Assembly (NCBI GenBank): GCA_029261165.1
Contig: JAJDBV010000086.1
Location: 1 to 51,521 of the forward strand
From: Nitrospirota bacterium
Lineage (GTDB): Bacteria; Nitrospirota; Nitrospiria; SBBL01; JAADHI01
DNA: 51,521 bases
Direction of reading: 5' to 3'
Shown here: in pieces, positions 1 to 9,515 of the stretch
Layout: every line of letters starts with the position of its first letter
Position numbering within the stretch: the first letter of the stretch is position 1
The notes under the pieces: model-generated
The model's input: the letters and a program-made list of their open reading frames with translations, nothing else
What the model was told of the DNA's origin: nothing
The model's database searches: none
Made by a program: the position numbers and the translations under genes

Positions 1-190
1 CCTACGGACGACAGATGTGACGGGGGTATCGAAGTTGGCGGAAGGTGTTGAGATGGTGATGCCCGGAGATAACGTGACGATGGAAGTGGAATTGATCATG
101 CCGATCGCGATGCAGGAAGGATTGCGCTTTGCAATTCGGGAGGGTGGCCGGACGGTTGGTGCCGGTGTCATCACTGAGATCATTAAGTAG
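1..190 (+). CDS. tuf: Elongation factor Tu, C-terminal end (partial)
   Basis: Only the last 62 codons are present, read from base 2 to the TAG at 188-190. The translation ends the EF-Tu beta-barrel domain 3, with the typical [20 protein letters not shown] and final VITEIIK stretches. EF-Tu is the GTPase that delivers aminoacyl-tRNA to the ribosome. It lies directly upstream of rpsJ, the usual str-S10 junction, with a short gap and no terminator between them, so the two are probably co-transcribed. The 5' end lies outside the window. Confidence 0.97.
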   Translation, partial: LRTTDVTGVSKLAEGVEMVMPGDNVTMEVELIMPIAMQEGLRFAIREGGRTVGAGVITEIIK

Positions 191-237
191 CGAAGTTGGT
201 GTTTAGTGGGTAAGTCAGGTGTAAAGGGGTGGTATTT

Positions 238-543
238 GTGAGTCAAAAGATACGGGTTCGTTTGAAGGCATATGATTACCGTCTCCTTGATCAGTCGATT
301 GGCGAGATCGTTGATACGGTGAAAAGGACGGGGGCAAAGATTGCAGGTCCAATCCCTTTGCCGACAAAAATCGCTAAATATACAGTACTTAAATCGCCTC
401 ATGTTGACAAGAAGTCAAGAGAGCAGTTCGAGATTCGTACGCATAAACGCCTGATCGACATACTCGAGCCGACACCAGACACGGTTGATGCGCTGATGAA
501 GTTAAACCTTTCGGCGGGGGTGAACGTGGAGATCAAACTTTAA
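238..543 (+). CDS. rpsJ: 30S ribosomal protein S10
   Basis: S10 sits in the 30S head and, in many bacteria, also binds NusB in antitermination. The protein has the family opening [12 protein letters not shown] and the RTHKRLIDI segment; 101 residues is the usual length. An in-frame GTG lies at 229, but the GTG at 238 is preferred because an AGGGG at 224-228 stands about nine bases before it and the family begins at this residue. First gene of the S10 cluster after tuf. Confidence 0.96.
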   Translation: MSQKIRVRLKAYDYRLLDQSIGEIVDTVKRTGAKIAGPIPLPTKIAKYTVLKSPHVDKKSREQFEIRTHKRLIDILEPTPDTVDALMKLNLSAGVNVEIKL

Positions 544-559
544 AAGGGAAGATGCAGGA

Positions 560-1228
560 ATGGTCAACGGATTAATCGCACATAAATTAGGCATGACGCA
601 GGTCTATTCTGAGGCGGGCCGCTTGGTCCCGGTTACGGTACTTGAAGTTGGGCCCTGTAAGGTCGTGCAGATAAAGACTTCTGAGAGAGAGGGGTATTCG
701 GGGGCGCAGCTTTCTTTTGATGAGGTGAAAGAGCACCGTGTGACTAAGCCATCTCGAGGGCATTATGGGAAGGCCGGTGTTCAACCGGCTCGGGTTTTGA
801 GAGAGTTTGGTGGAGACTTGAGCGGATTGAGCATTGGTCAGGCGGTTACAGCGGAAATTTTTGAAAAAGGGGAGTACGTCGACATCACTGGGGTTTCAAA
901 GGGAAAAGGCTTCCAGGGGGTTATGAAAAGGCATAATTATCGAGGAGGTCCGGCGAGTCATGGATCGATGTTTCATCGTGCAACGGGTGCTGTCGGGCAA
1001 TGTTCCTCTCCATCGCGGGTCTGGAAAAATAAAGGCATGCCGGGCCAAATGGGAAATAAGCGTGTAACAACACAGGGTCTTGAGGTGGTAGAGGTCCGTG
1101 TCGCAGAAAATCTTGTTTTTGTGAAGGGCTCGGTCCCCGGGGGAAGTAAGGGGGTGGTCATGATTCGTAAGTCCGTGAAGGGTAAAGTCAAAAAAGAGGT
1201 CGTTGCCAAAGGTGGCAAGAAAAAATAG
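560..1228 (+). CDS. rplC: 50S ribosomal protein L3
   Basis: L3 is an early assembly protein of the 50S subunit whose long extension reaches towards the peptidyl-transferase centre. At 222 residues it is near the family norm. The opening GLIAHKLGMTQV and the GGPASHGSMFHR and GQMGNKRVT segments are diagnostic; the last includes the loop whose Gln is methylated in E. coli. The last 15 residues are Lys/Gly rich. Starts 16 bases after rpsJ. Confidence 0.97.
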   Translation: MVNGLIAHKLGMTQVYSEAGRLVPVTVLEVGPCKVVQIKTSEREGYSGAQLSFDEVKEHRVTKPSRGHYGKAGVQPARVLREFGGDLSGLSIGQAVTAEIFEKGEYVDITGVSKGKGFQGVMKRHNYRGGPASHGSMFHRATGAVGQCSSPSRVWKNKGMPGQMGNKRVTTQGLEVVEVRVAENLVFVKGSVPGGSKGVVMIRKSVKGKVKKEVVAKGGKKK

Positions 1229-1258
1229 TAGAAAAATGTGGTTCGGATAGGAAGAGTG

Positions 1259-1897
1259 ATGCCAGAAGTAGAGATTAAGAATAATCACAATGAGAAAGCA
1301 GGGTCAATGGCCCTGGATGATCGGGTTTTCGGCGGAAAAGTTTCGCGTCCGCTATTGCATGAGGCGGTGCAGTTGCAGCTTGCTTCTAGACGGCAAGGAA
1401 CGGCGGCGACAAAGACCAAGGGCTTGATCCGCGGCGGAGGTAAAAAACCCTGGAAGCAGAAGGGAACAGGGCGTGCGCGTGCCGGTTCGAATCGATCCCC
1501 TCTTTGGAGAGGAGGCGGGACTGTTTTTGGCCCAACGCCCCGAAGCTACGCCTACTCGATGCCAAAGAAGAAAGCGCGGGCAGCTCTCTTTTCCGCACTT
1601 GCCTCCAAGGTTCAGGAGGAAAGTCTTGTTGTTCTGGAAGAGTTTACATTTACGGAAGTCAAAACGCGATCGATGGCCCTTCTTCTTAAAAAACTTGAAC
1701 TGGCAGGGAGAATTCTGGTTGTCACTTCTCAAAAACAGGATGATCTCAATCGAATGATTCACAATCTTCCTAATGTCCATTTGGTAGAGGTTCGTCAACT
1801 GAATGTTTATGACCTTATTATGGCCGATACGCTTCTGACGACACAACGTGATATTGCCCGGCTGGTAGAGGTATGGGGGACCCATGAATCCGCATGA
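1259..1897 (+). CDS. rplD: 50S ribosomal protein L4
   Basis: L4 binds 23S rRNA and its extended loop lines the exit tunnel; in E. coli it also represses the S10 operon. The loop is recognisable as GGGKKPWKQKGTGRARAGS with the following PLWRGGGTVFGP. I take ATG 1259 (212 residues) over an in-frame GTG at 1238, because AGGAAG at 1249-1254 precedes it and homologues start near here. The last 14 bases overlap rplW, implying translational coupling. Confidence 0.95.
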   Translation: MPEVEIKNNHNEKAGSMALDDRVFGGKVSRPLLHEAVQLQLASRRQGTAATKTKGLIRGGGKKPWKQKGTGRARAGSNRSPLWRGGGTVFGPTPRSYAYSMPKKKARAALFSALASKVQEESLVVLEEFTFTEVKTRSMALLLKKLELAGRILVVTSQKQDDLNRMIHNLPNVHLVEVRQLNVYDLIMADTLLTTQRDIARLVEVWGTHESA

Positions 1898-2168
1898 TCT
1901 AATTGTCCGGCCTCTTCTAACTGAAAAGAGTACATCCTTGCGTGAGAACCATAACAAGGTCTGCTTTGTCGTGCGTCGTGAAGCGAACAGGACGTCTGTG
2001 AAGCAGGCGGTTGAAGAGGCATTAAATGTTAAGGTTGAAAAAGTGAATATTATCAATATGATTGGGAAGACAAAGCGCCTTAACCGCTTTGTTGGAAAGC
2101 GTCCCGACTGGAAAAAGGCGGTTGTGACACTAAAGAAGGGGGAGAAGCTTGATCTTTTTGAAGGGTAG
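1884..2168 (+). CDS. rplW: 50S ribosomal protein L23
   Basis: L23 lies at the tunnel exit and docks trigger factor and SRP in bacteria. The 94-residue product has the family opening DLIVRPLLTEKS and the ending segment GKRPDWKKAVVTL. The start lies inside the end of rplD, so the two are translationally coupled. It is one of three exit-site proteins in this window (with L22 and L17), but it has a normal length and no extra tail. Confidence 0.96.
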   Translation: MNPHDLIVRPLLTEKSTSLRENHNKVCFVVRREANRTSVKQAVEEALNVKVEKVNIINMIGKTKRLNRFVGKRPDWKKAVVTLKKGEKLDLFEG

Positions 2169-2213
2169 TTTCTTGGTTTTCCCGTTTGACAGTAAAGATG
2201 AGCGAGTCGCGAA

Positions 2214-3044
2214 ATGGGTGTAAAAAAATACAAACCGACATCTCCAGGGCGTCGTGCTGCGATGGGACTGACTTTCGATGAAATTACGAAGTCAAAGCCC
2301 GAAAAAAGCCTCCTTCAGCCTTCTCCTTCGTCTGGTGGAAGAAACAACCGCGGTAAGATGACGATCCGTCATCGCGGTGGAGGACATAAGCGTGCCTATC
2401 GTATCATTGACTTCAGGCGGGATAAGTTTGGAATCCCGGCCAGGGTTGCGGCGATTGAGTATGACCCGAACCGCTCGGCGCGGATTGCCCTTTTATTTTA
2501 TGTTGATGGTGAAAAGCGTTATATTGTCGCGCCTATTGGCTTGAAGGTGGATGATCGTGTGATGTCCGGTCCGGATGCGGAGATTAAGGTTGGATGTGCC
2601 CTTCCCCTTGAGAACATTCCTGTGGGAAGTACGATTCACAATATAGAACTGAAAAAAGGAAAAGGGGCGCAGCTGATTCGGAGCGCTGGGGCCTCGGCAC
2701 AATTGATGGCCAAAGAAAAAAACTTTGCGAACATTCGCATGAAGTCTGGTGAAATTCGCTTGATTCGTCTGGATTGTATGGCCACACTCGGACAGGTTGG
2801 AAATATTGATCACGGGAACTTTTCTTATGGAAAAGCGGGAAGGCGAAGGTGGTTGGGGCGGCGTCCTCATGTCCGGGGCGCGGCAATGAATCCTGTCGAC
2901 CATCCACATGGCGGAGGGGAAGGAAAGGCGGGTCAGGGAAACCCTCATCCCGTTTCGCCGTGGGGACAGCTTGCGAAAGGCTTTAAAACCCGCCGAAGAA
3001 AAGAGACCGACAAGTTTATTGTTCGCAAGCGTAAAAAGAAATAG
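2214..3044 (+). CDS. rplB: 50S ribosomal protein L2
   Basis: L2 is a universal 50S protein needed for subunit joining and peptidyl-transferase activity. The 276-residue product contains [13 protein letters not shown] at the N-terminus, the [19 protein letters not shown] region, and the C-terminal [14 protein letters not shown] loop carrying the conserved histidine next to the catalytic centre. Family length is normal. It follows rplW by about 45 bases. Confidence 0.98.
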   Translation: MGVKKYKPTSPGRRAAMGLTFDEITKSKPEKSLLQPSPSSGGRNNRGKMTIRHRGGGHKRAYRIIDFRRDKFGIPARVAAIEYDPNRSARIALLFYVDGEKRYIVAPIGLKVDDRVMSGPDAEIKVGCALPLENIPVGSTIHNIELKKGKGAQLIRSAGASAQLMAKEKNFANIRMKSGEIRLIRLDCMATLGQVGNIDHGNFSYGKAGRRRWLGRRPHVRGAAMNPVDHPHGGGEGKAGQGNPHPVSPWGQLAKGFKTRRRKETDKFIVRKRKKK

Positions 3045-3085
3045 CCAGCGAAGTTGAAGGTCGGCTGGATAACGAGGGGAATGTA

Positions 3086-3373
3086 ATGCCGAGATCATTA
3101 AAAAAAGGGCCGTTTGTGGATGACCATCTGGCTGAGAAAATTTCCAGGATGAATGCATCAAATGACCGGAAAATCATTAAGACCTGGTCAAGGCGTTCTA
3201 CGATTATTCCGGAAATGATCGGACATACCATGGCGGTTCATAATGGGAAGAAGTTTATCCCGGTGTATATCACTGAAAATATGGTAGGCCATAAATTGGG
3301 GGAGTTTTCTCCGACCCGTTTTTTCAAGGGGCATGGGCATGCTAGGACAGAGAAGGCAAGTGCCTTGAAATAG
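3086..3373 (+). CDS. rpsS: 30S ribosomal protein S19
   Basis: S19 forms a complex with S13 in the 30S head near the A and P sites. The 95-residue product opens with [14 protein letters not shown] and contains [16 protein letters not shown] and [12 protein letters not shown], all family signatures. A purine-rich GAGGGGAATGTA lead-in precedes the ATG. Length is typical and no anomalies are visible. Confidence 0.97.
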   Translation: MPRSLKKGPFVDDHLAEKISRMNASNDRKIIKTWSRRSTIIPEMIGHTMAVHNGKKFIPVYITENMVGHKLGEFSPTRFFKGHGHARTEKASALK

Positions 3374-3433
3374 CTGGGTGTAAAGAGAGGCTTTGTCGCC
3401 TTTTGATGGTTTTATATAGAGTGAGTTGGAAGT

Positions 3434-4087
3434 ATGGAAGCAAAAGTAATTCTAAGATACATACGTATCGCCCCTAGAAAAGCAAGACTCGTGGCTGATC
3501 TGGTTCGCGGAAAAAGTGCTGAGGAAGCGTTTACGATATTGAAGTTTACGCCTAGGCGCGGTGCAATGATCATCGAAAAGGTCTTGAAGTCTGCGGTCGC
3601 CAATGCATCTCAGAAGGAAATGGGAGATGTCGACGCCCTCACGATTTCAAGGGTCTGTGTCGATGGTGGTCCGACGATGAAGAGAATGCGACCTAGAGCG
3701 ATGGGGCGGGCGAATACGATTTTGAAGAGAACGAGCCATATTACGCTTATTCTCTCTGGAGAAGAGGGGTCAACAAAAAAGAAGCGCAAGCCAGATTCTG
3801 CGGTTGCAAAATCTAAAAAAGCGGGTCCAACCGAAAAAAAGGCGACAAGCCCTAAAAGCACTGTCGGGAGGAAAAAGGCTGTTCCGAAACAAGAAGCTGC
3901 TTCCAGGAAAAAAGTTGCCTCCAAAAAAGAGAGTGATTCTGGAAAGGGCGTTGCTTCTAAGAAAGTGCCTGCTTCAAGGACGAAGGTCTCGCCTGACAAA
4001 GAGACGGTTTCGGGAAAAGCGGCATCCCTTAAAAAGGTGGCCGTCCCCAAAACAAAGAAAGATGCAGATTCTCAGAAGGAGAAGTAA
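3434..4087 (+). CDS. rplV: 50S ribosomal protein L22 with a long Lys/Ser/Ala-rich C-terminal tail
   Basis: Residues 1-110 are a normal L22, with [20 protein letters not shown] and the tunnel-lining hairpin ending in [14 protein letters not shown]22 usually stops near residue 110. Here the frame continues to residue 217 with a low-complexity tail of Lys, Ser, Ala, Thr, Val and Pro containing many KK pairs and ASKK or SGK repeats. The tail is real coding sequence: the frame stays open and the TAA overlaps the rpsC ATG by one base (TAATG). The tail is probably disordered and basic; its role is unknown. L22 lies at the tunnel exit, so it could reach rRNA, the nascent chain or the membrane. Confidence 0.95.
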   Translation: MEAKVILRYIRIAPRKARLVADLVRGKSAEEAFTILKFTPRRGAMIIEKVLKSAVANASQKEMGDVDALTISRVCVDGGPTMKRMRPRAMGRANTILKRTSHITLILSGEEGSTKKKRKPDSAVAKSKKAGPTEKKATSPKSTVGRKKAVPKQEAASRKKVASKKESDSGKGVASKKVPASRTKVSPDKETVSGKAASLKKVAVPKTKKDADSQKEK

Positions 4088-4761
4088 TGGGACAGAAGGT
4101 CCATCCTTACGGATTTAGATTAGGATATATCAAGACATGGAATTCTCGGTGGTATGCAGAGAAGGACTATTCCAAGCTCCTTCACGAAGATCTGGGAATT
4201 CGGAAGATCGTTAAAAAGAAGCTTTTTCATGCCGGAATTGCACGTATTGAGATTGAACGTTCCGGGAATCAAATTAAGCTGACGCTTCATACCGCGCGAC
4301 CGGGGATCATTATTGGACGGAAAGGCGCTGAGGTCGACAAGCTGAAGGTCGAACTGGAGGCGATGTGCAAAAATCAGGTCTATATCAATATTAAGGAGAT
4401 AAAAAAGCCGGAATTAGATGCTCAGTTGGTTGCTGAGAATATTGCGATGCAGCTTCAAAAGCGGATCGCGTACCGGCGTGCAATGAAAAAAGCCGTTGCC
4501 TCTGCCTTACGCCTGGGCGCCCAGGGGATTAAGGTGCGCTGTGCCGGGCGGTTAGGAGGCGCTGAGATTGCGCGCTCCGAGTGGTATCGGGAAGGAAGGG
4601 TTCCATTGCATACGCTCAGGGCAGATATTGATTATGGTGTGGCAGAGTCGGCAACTACCATGGGACGGATTGGAGTAAAGACTTGGATTTATCGCGGTGA
4701 GATCCTCCCTGGGGTCGAGCGTGAAGAGGCGTCTATGCCTGGGAGAGGAGATAGGAGATAA
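4087..4761 (+). CDS. rpsC: 30S ribosomal protein S3
   Basis: S3 lies at the mRNA entry channel and contributes to mRNA unwinding. The 224-residue product shows [12 protein letters not shown] at the start, a KH-domain [10 protein letters not shown] motif near residue 80, and [20 protein letters not shown] in the C-terminal domain. It is coupled at both ends: its ATG overlaps the rplV stop and its TAA overlaps the rplP ATG, each by one base. Confidence 0.98.
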   Translation: MGQKVHPYGFRLGYIKTWNSRWYAEKDYSKLLHEDLGIRKIVKKKLFHAGIARIEIERSGNQIKLTLHTARPGIIIGRKGAEVDKLKVELEAMCKNQVYINIKEIKKPELDAQLVAENIAMQLQKRIAYRRAMKKAVASALRLGAQGIKVRCAGRLGGAEIARSEWYREGRVPLHTLRADIDYGVAESATTMGRIGVKTWIYRGEILPGVEREEASMPGRGDRR

Positions 4762-5174
4762 TGCTTTCCCCGAAAAAAGTAAAGTTTAGAAAGAGAATGA
4801 AGGGTCGGATGACCGGTAAGGCCTATCGGGGTTCAAGCTTAAGTTTTGGAGAGTTTGGGCTGAAAGCCCTTGAGCCGGGCTGGGTGACTGCAAGACAGAT
4901 CGAGGCGGCAAGAATCGCGATGACACGATATGTTAAGCGTGGCGGTAAAATCTGGATTCGTATTTTTCCCGACAAGCCTATCACCAAGAAACCGGCTGAA
5001 ACCCGAATGGGTAAAGGGAAGGGGTCTCCTGAATATTGGGTGTCTGTTGTTAAGCCTGGTTGTATTCTTTATGAGATGGATGGCGTGTCATCAGAGGTGG
5101 CGAAAGGCGCCTTCCGGCTGGCATCTTACAAGCTTCCCATTGCGACGAAGTTTGTTTCTCGTGAGGAGTCGTAA
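4761..5174 (+). CDS. rplP: 50S ribosomal protein L16
   Basis: L16 organises the A-site tRNA region of the 50S subunit. The 137-residue product has [11 protein letters not shown], the [10 protein letters not shown]-like segment, and [13 protein letters not shown] with the conserved glycine-rich loop. Normal length. The ATG shares one base with the rpsC stop and rpmC follows with no gap. Confidence 0.97.
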   Translation: MLSPKKVKFRKRMKGRMTGKAYRGSSLSFGEFGLKALEPGWVTARQIEAARIAMTRYVKRGGKIWIRIFPDKPITKKPAETRMGKGKGSPEYWVSVVKPGCILYEMDGVSSEVAKGAFRLASYKLPIATKFVSREES

Positions 5175-5387
5175 ATGGATACGAAAGAGTTGAGGGATCT
5201 GACCAGGGAAGATCTGCTCGAACGAGAGAAAAGTTTGAGAAAAGAGTTATTCAATCTTCGCTTTCAGTCCGTATCAGGGCATGTTGAGAATCCATGCAGA
5301 ATTAAGGAAGTTCGACGGGATGTTGCGAGGGTAATGACCTTCTTGAAAAAGTTAGACGCGCAGGGTTCTTCTACACAGGAAGGCTGA
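5175..5387 (+). CDS. rpmC: 50S ribosomal protein L29
   Basis: L29 is a small two-helix protein at the tunnel exit beside L23. The 70-residue product has the family pattern ELRDLTREDLLERE followed by KELFNLRFQSVSG and ends in an arginine-rich helix. The start is immediately adjacent to the rplP stop. Confidence 0.94.
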   Translation: MDTKELRDLTREDLLEREKSLRKELFNLRFQSVSGHVENPCRIKEVRRDVARVMTFLKKLDAQGSSTQEG

Positions 5388-5432
5388 TGCGCCGGAGATG
5401 TTTCTCCGTACAATGGTTTTATAGGGATTAGA

Positions 5433-5684
5433 ATGCTGAAAAAGAGGAAAGAATTTGTTGGAAGGGTCGTCAGTGACAAAATGGAGAAGACGGTCGTTGT
5501 TGCAATTGATCGTGTTGTCAAAGAGCCTCGATATAAAAAATATATCAAACGAACGACGAAATTGAAGGCGCACGACGAAAAAAATGATTGTCACGTTGGC
5601 GACCAGGTTAAGCTTATTGAGACCCGTCCCTTGAGTGCCGAAAAAAAATGGGCTGTCTTGGAAGTTTTGGTACGTGCAACATAA
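5433..5684 (+). CDS. rpsQ: 30S ribosomal protein S17
   Basis: S17 is an OB-fold protein binding 16S rRNA early in assembly. The 83-residue product contains FVGRVVSDKMEKTVVVAIDR, the HDEKNDCHVGDQVKLIETRPLS-type core (here at residues 49-70) and ends KKWAVLEVL. Length and position after rpmC are standard. Confidence 0.96.
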   Translation: MLKKRKEFVGRVVSDKMEKTVVVAIDRVVKEPRYKKYIKRTTKLKAHDEKNDCHVGDQVKLIETRPLSAEKKWAVLEVLVRAT

Positions 5685-5759
5685 ATGATGGCAGGGTAGG
5701 CTTTATTTTTCCAGCCGCAGTGCTCAGTTTGAACCTCCTTCAAGAAGTGGGTATTTGAA

Positions 5760-6128
5760 ATGATACAGATCTACAGTATGCTTGATGTGGCTGATAATTC
5801 CGGGGCGAAGAAGGTGATGTGCTTTCATGTCCTTGGAGGGTCCAGAAAGCGCTATGCGTCGATAGGGGATATTGTTGTTGCGACGGTTAAGGTGGCGATT
5901 CCGCAGGGAAATGTGAAGGCGGGCGATGTTGTTAAGGCTGTGATTGTTCGAACGGCAAAAGGAATTCGACGAGAAGATGGTTCCTATATCAAGTTTGATC
6001 GCAATGCCGCTGTTTTGATTAATCCGCAAGGTGAGCCGATTGGGACTCGTATTTTTGGGCCGGTGGCCAGGGAGCTTCGCCGGAAGAAATTTACAAAGAT
6101 TGTTTCACTTGCGCCTGAGGTTATTTAG
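5760..6128 (+). CDS. rplN: 50S ribosomal protein L14
   Basis: L14 forms part of the inter-subunit bridge B8 and the translation factor binding side. The product is 122 residues, the standard length. It opens with [18 protein letters not shown] and includes [19 protein letters not shown] and [14 protein letters not shown] 75-base gap separates it from rpsQ; no promoter stands out in it. Confidence 0.97.
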   Translation: MIQIYSMLDVADNSGAKKVMCFHVLGGSRKRYASIGDIVVATVKVAIPQGNVKAGDVVKAVIVRTAKGIRREDGSYIKFDRNAAVLINPQGEPIGTRIFGPVARELRRKKFTKIVSLAPEVI

Positions 6129-6194
6129 GCAGGAGTGCCCAGATCTGGTGTTGGGTCTTTATAGGGGTAAGCGGTATTTGAGGAGAGGGTTCGG

Positions 6195-6539
6195 ATGAAG
6201 GTCTCGGCAGTGGTCAGAACGAAGATAAGGAAAGGCGATCTCGTTCGTGTCACATCAGGTAAGGAGAAGGGGAAAGAGGGAAAGGTTCTCGGTGTTCTTT
6301 ACGAAAAAGAATCCGTTGTTGTTGAAAGCTTGAACCTTCTGAAAAAGCATGCAAAACCGACCCAACAGAATTCCCAGGGAGGCATCATTGAGAAGGAGGG
6401 ACGAATTCATCTTTCTAATGTGATGTTGCTTTGTGGAAATTGTAATAAGCCGGCGCGCGTGGGAATGAAACTGCTGGCAGACGGGAAGAAAATGAGGACC
6501 TGTCGGCGTTGTGGAGAGGTGTTGGATAAAGAGGTTTGA
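6195..6539 (+). CDS. rplX: 50S ribosomal protein L24, zinc-ribbon form
   Basis: L24 initiates 50S assembly. The 114-residue product has the KOW motif in KIRKGDLVRVTSGKEKGKEG near residues 10-29 and a C-terminal pair of cysteine knuckles: C80-x2-C83 and C103-x2-C106, with KPARVG and DGKKMR between them. This probable zinc ribbon is common in bacterial L24 outside the enterics. A GAGGAGAGGG stretch precedes the ATG. Confidence 0.96.
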   Translation: MKVSAVVRTKIRKGDLVRVTSGKEKGKEGKVLGVLYEKESVVVESLNLLKKHAKPTQQNSQGGIIEKEGRIHLSNVMLLCGNCNKPARVGMKLLADGKKMRTCRRCGEVLDKEV

Positions 6540-6582
6540 TTTGGATCCGCACCTGTTGGGATTTTAATAAAGAGATAGGATT

Positions 6583-7161
6583 ATGGCAAAAACAGTTCAA
6601 GTTGAGGCGCTGATTGACCGGTATCGCGGGAAAATTCACCCAGCGATGATGAAAGAGTTTCAGTACGCCAATAAAATGCAAGTTCCGAAAGTTGAAAAAG
6701 TCGTCCTTAATGTTGGTATGGGGCTGGCGATTACCAACTCAAAGCTACTGGACGCTGCAGTGAGTGAATTGGGGATGATTACGGGACAGAAACCGGTGAT
6801 CACAAAGGCAAAAAAGTCAATTGCCGGTTTCAAGATCCGGGCCGGGATGCCGATCGGGTGTAAAGTGACATTACGCCGCTCAAGAATGTATGAGTTCCTT
6901 GAGCGCCTTCTCTATACGGCCCTGCCGCGGATTCGAGATTTTAGGGGCATTTCCTTTAAAGCGTTTGACGGGAACGGGAATTATGCCTTGGGGATCAAGG
7001 AACAGTTAATTTTTCCAGAAATTAATTATGACGATGTCTCCGCGGTTCACGGCATGGACATTATTATTGTGACCACGGCGGCAAATGACAGGGAAGGAAA
7101 AGCGCTTTTAAAAGGGCTCGGTTTTCCCTTCCGAAAGACGAAAGAGGAGAAAGGTGGCTAA
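6583..7161 (+). CDS. rplE: 50S ribosomal protein L5
   Basis: L5 binds 5S rRNA and contacts P-site tRNA. The 192-residue product has [29 protein letters not shown] and [20 protein letters not shown], all typical. It is slightly longer than the usual 180 residues through its N- and C-terminal ends. Its last eight bases overlap rpsN, so the genes are likely translationally coupled. Confidence 0.97.
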   Translation: MAKTVQVEALIDRYRGKIHPAMMKEFQYANKMQVPKVEKVVLNVGMGLAITNSKLLDAAVSELGMITGQKPVITKAKKSIAGFKIRAGMPIGCKVTLRRSRMYEFLERLLYTALPRIRDFRGISFKAFDGNGNYALGIKEQLIFPEINYDDVSAVHGMDIIIVTTAANDREGKALLKGLGFPFRKTKEEKGG

Positions 7162-7339
7162 AAAATCTCTCATTGCGAAGGCGTTGAGAACGCCTAAGTT
7201 TGATGTAAGAAAATACCATCGGTGTTTGGTTTGCGGTCGGGTTCGGGGCTATCTCAGGAAGTTTTCAATGTGTCGAATTTGTTTCCGTATGCTTAGTCTT
7301 AAGGGGGAAATCCCGGGCGTGACCAAGTCGAGTTGGTAG
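7154..7339 (+). CDS. rpsN: 30S ribosomal protein S14, short zinc-binding type
   Basis: At 61 residues this is the type Z form of S14, with C24-x2-C27 and C40-x2-C43 forming a zinc knuckle, as opposed to the 100-residue zinc-free form. It lies in the 30S head. The GTG start is within the end of rplE (GGTGGCTAA), giving an eight-base overlap. A gap of about 100 bases to rpsH follows, in which I see only the rpsH ribosome-binding region. Confidence 0.96.
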   Translation: MAKKSLIAKALRTPKFDVRKYHRCLVCGRVRGYLRKFSMCRICFRMLSLKGEIPGVTKSSW

Positions 7340-7443
7340 TTTTTTTCGCGTATCGTTTTATTGTCCTCAAGGTGTTGAGTGGGAGCGGCTCTGGATTCCG
7401 AAATAGTGGAATTGAGAGAGATCTTTAGTCGTGGAGTAATGGA

Positions 7444-7839
7444 ATGACCGATCCGATAGCAGATATGTTGACTCGAATCCGCAATGCAAAGCAGCGGAAA
7501 CATGAAATTGTGTATATCCCTCTTTCTAAGCAAAAGGTGGAGATCGCCCGGATTCTTAAAGAAGAGGGATTCATCCGGGCTTTTAAGGTCATGGCTGGTG
7601 ATCCGGGAAAAGGTGAAATAAGGATTCTTCTCAAGTACAGCGGCAAGCAGGAGTCTGTCATCACTGACCTGAAACGGGTCAGTACGCCGGGACGGCGGGT
7701 TTATGTTGGGCGGGAAGCCATTCCTTACGTCAAGAGAGGGCTGGGTATTGCCATTCTTTCGACCTCAAAGGGGATGATGACGGATCGTGCGTCACGGCGT
7801 GTCAGTTTGGGAGGAGAGATCCTCTGTTATGTTTGGTAA
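7444..7839 (+). CDS. rpsH: 30S ribosomal protein S8
   Basis: S8 is a primary 16S rRNA binder; in E. coli it represses the spc operon. The 131-residue product opens with [14 protein letters not shown] and ends with the signature ISTSKG-like [15 protein letters not shown] followed by GGEILCYVW. Normal length and position. Confidence 0.97.
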   Translation: MTDPIADMLTRIRNAKQRKHEIVYIPLSKQKVEIARILKEEGFIRAFKVMAGDPGKGEIRILLKYSGKQESVITDLKRVSTPGRRVYVGREAIPYVKRGLGIAILSTSKGMMTDRASRRVSLGGEILCYVW

Positions 7840-7855
7840 AGTGCGGGAGTAATTG

Positions 7856-8392
7856 ATGTCTCGGGTGGGTGAAAAAAAGATTCAGATTCCAAGTGGCGTT
7901 ACGGTAAAAGTAGATGCCGACATCGTTCATGTCAAGGGTCCCAAGGGAGAGTCCCAGAAAGCAATTCGTCCAGAGTCCAAGGTGGCGATTGAGGACGGTT
8001 ATGTGGTTGTATCCCGCTGTTCCGACGAACGTCGGCATAAGGCAATTCATGGCTTGGCCAGAAGTGAAATCAATAATATGGTTCAAGGTGTTTCAGTCGG
8101 GTTCGAGAAGGTACTTGAAATCAAGGGCGTCGGCTATCGCGTTGCCTTGAAGGGAAAGGTCCTTGATTTTAGTTTGGGTTATTCTCACCCTGTTCTTTTT
8201 GATCTCCCAAAAGGGATTGATGCAGTAGTGGAAAAACAGACGACATTAACAATTAAAGGGATTGATAAATACATGGTCGGTCAGGTTGCAGCGAACATCC
8301 GTGCCTTAAGAAAGCCTGAGCCCTATAAGGGTAAGGGAATAAAATATCGTGATGAACGTATCCTTCGGAAGGAAGGAAAGACAGGGAAGTAG
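7856..8392 (+). CDS. rplF: 50S ribosomal protein L6
   Basis: L6 stabilises the factor-binding region of the 50S subunit. The 178-residue product opens with MSRVGEKKIQIPSGV and contains LEIKGVGYRVALKGK and the C-terminal KPEPYKGKGIKY motif. The frame is open from a TTG at 7853 directly before the ATG; the ATG at 7856 is chosen because GGGAG at 7845-7849 is well spaced. Confidence 0.97.
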   Translation: MSRVGEKKIQIPSGVTVKVDADIVHVKGPKGESQKAIRPESKVAIEDGYVVVSRCSDERRHKAIHGLARSEINNMVQGVSVGFEKVLEIKGVGYRVALKGKVLDFSLGYSHPVLFDLPKGIDAVVEKQTTLTIKGIDKYMVGQVAANIRALRKPEPYKGKGIKYRDERILRKEGKTGK

Positions 8393-8401
8393 GGACAATT
8401 C

Positions 8402-8779
8402 ATGGCAATTTCATCAAAAGAAAAAAGGTTGGCAAGAGAGAGGCGACATCGTCGTGTTCGGCGAAAAATCGTAGGGACGGCCGACTGTCCAAGGCTTTCT
8501 GTCTATAGGAGTCTGAATCAGATTTATGCCCAGATTGTTGACGACCATTCTGGAAAAACCCTGGTTGCTTCCTCTAGCCTGAAAAAAGGGGGCAAGGCTG
8601 AGCATAAAGAGGGAGAGGGCGGAAAAATAGAAGTGGCGAAGGCGGTCGGAACGAATCTGGCAACACTTGCGAGGTCAGCTAAAATTGAGAGAGTGGTTTT
8701 TGATCGGGGAGGATACATCTATCATGGTCGAATCAAGGCCCTCGCCGATTCAGCCAGAGAGGGTGGATTGATTTTTTGA
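8402..8779 (+). CDS. rplR: 50S ribosomal protein L18
   Basis: L18 binds 5S rRNA together with L5. The 125-residue product has [12 protein letters not shown], the [18 protein letters not shown] segment and ends [17 protein letters not shown], the family's closing helix. The basic N-terminus is typical. It follows rplF by nine bases. Confidence 0.97.
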   Translation: MAISSKEKRLARERRHRRVRRKIVGTADCPRLSVYRSLNQIYAQIVDDHSGKTLVASSSLKKGGKAEHKEGEGGKIEVAKAVGTNLATLARSAKIERVVFDRGGYIYHGRIKALADSAREGGLIF

Positions 8780-8824
8780 CACACTCTGCGGAGATGCGTT
8801 AGAGGTGCTGGGAGGAGGTCGTGA

Positions 8825-9322
8825 TTGGAGAGAATTAGTCCGGATGGTCTAACACTGAAGGACAAGGTGGTTTTCATTAATCGCTGCGCGAAGGTGGTTA
8901 AGGGAGGAAAGCGGTTTTCTTTTTCTGCTATTGTCGTTGTCGGCGATGGTGCGGGACATGTTGGGGCGGGCACGGGAAAGGCCTCAGAGGTTCCGGAAGC
9001 AATCCGTAAGGCCATTGAGAATGCTAAAAAGAATTTAATCCGTGTTCCTTTGAAAAATTCTACGATTCCTTTTGAAGTGATAGGTCGATTTGGCGCGGAA
9101 CGGGTTATGTTGAAGCCGGCATCTGACGGGACCGGAATTATTGCAGGAGGGGCTGTTCGGGCCGTGATGGAAATGGCAGGCGTCTCTAATATTCTGAGCA
9201 AGTGCCTTGGCGGAGGGAATCCTATGAATGTTGTCAGCGCAACGATTAATGGGTTTTCGCAACTCAAAGATCCAGCGGATATCATGAGAATGAGACGGAT
9301 GGAAACATCCGTTCCGGAGTAG
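8825..9322 (+). CDS. rpsE: 30S ribosomal protein S5
   Basis: S5 contributes to decoding fidelity and, with S3 and S4, surrounds the mRNA entry. The 165-residue product contains [40 protein letters not shown] and the [18 protein letters not shown] segment. Its start is TTG 8825, supported by AGGAGG at 8813-8818 six bases upstream; no ATG lies in frame nearby. Confidence 0.96.
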   Translation: MERISPDGLTLKDKVVFINRCAKVVKGGKRFSFSAIVVVGDGAGHVGAGTGKASEVPEAIRKAIENAKKNLIRVPLKNSTIPFEVIGRFGAERVMLKPASDGTGIIAGGAVRAVMEMAGVSNILSKCLGGGNPMNVVSATINGFSQLKDPADIMRMRRMETSVPE

Positions 9323-9329
9323 GTGCGGC

Positions 9330-9515
9330 GTGTCGAAGAAGCTAGAGATTACATTGAGAAGAAGTTGTATCGGCCGACCTGAGAAGCATCGTCGTGTTAT
9401 TACCGGCCTTGGGCTTCGAAAGATGAATCAGACGGTCGTTCGGGAAGATACGCCACAAATACGGGGGATGGTTCAGAAGATATCTCATCTCTTGAAGGTA
9501 AAGGAGATTTCTTGA
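9330..9515 (+). CDS. rpmD: 50S ribosomal protein L30
   Basis: L30 is a small 50S protein near L13 and L20. The 61-residue product has [20 protein letters not shown] and [20 protein letters not shown], the normal family pattern. It starts with GTG. Its TGA overlaps the rplO TTG start by three bases (TCTTGAAG). Confidence 0.95.
   Translation: MSKKLEITLRRSCIGRPEKHRRVITGLGLRKMNQTVVREDTPQIRGMVQKISHLLKVKEIS

Noticed and set aside
1352-2233. Open frame of 293 codons on the minus strand opposite rplD, rplW and the start of rplB
   Set aside because: It lies antisense to three certain ribosomal genes, has no ribosome-binding site and a composition with no family likeness. It is a by-product of the codon bias of the opposite strand.
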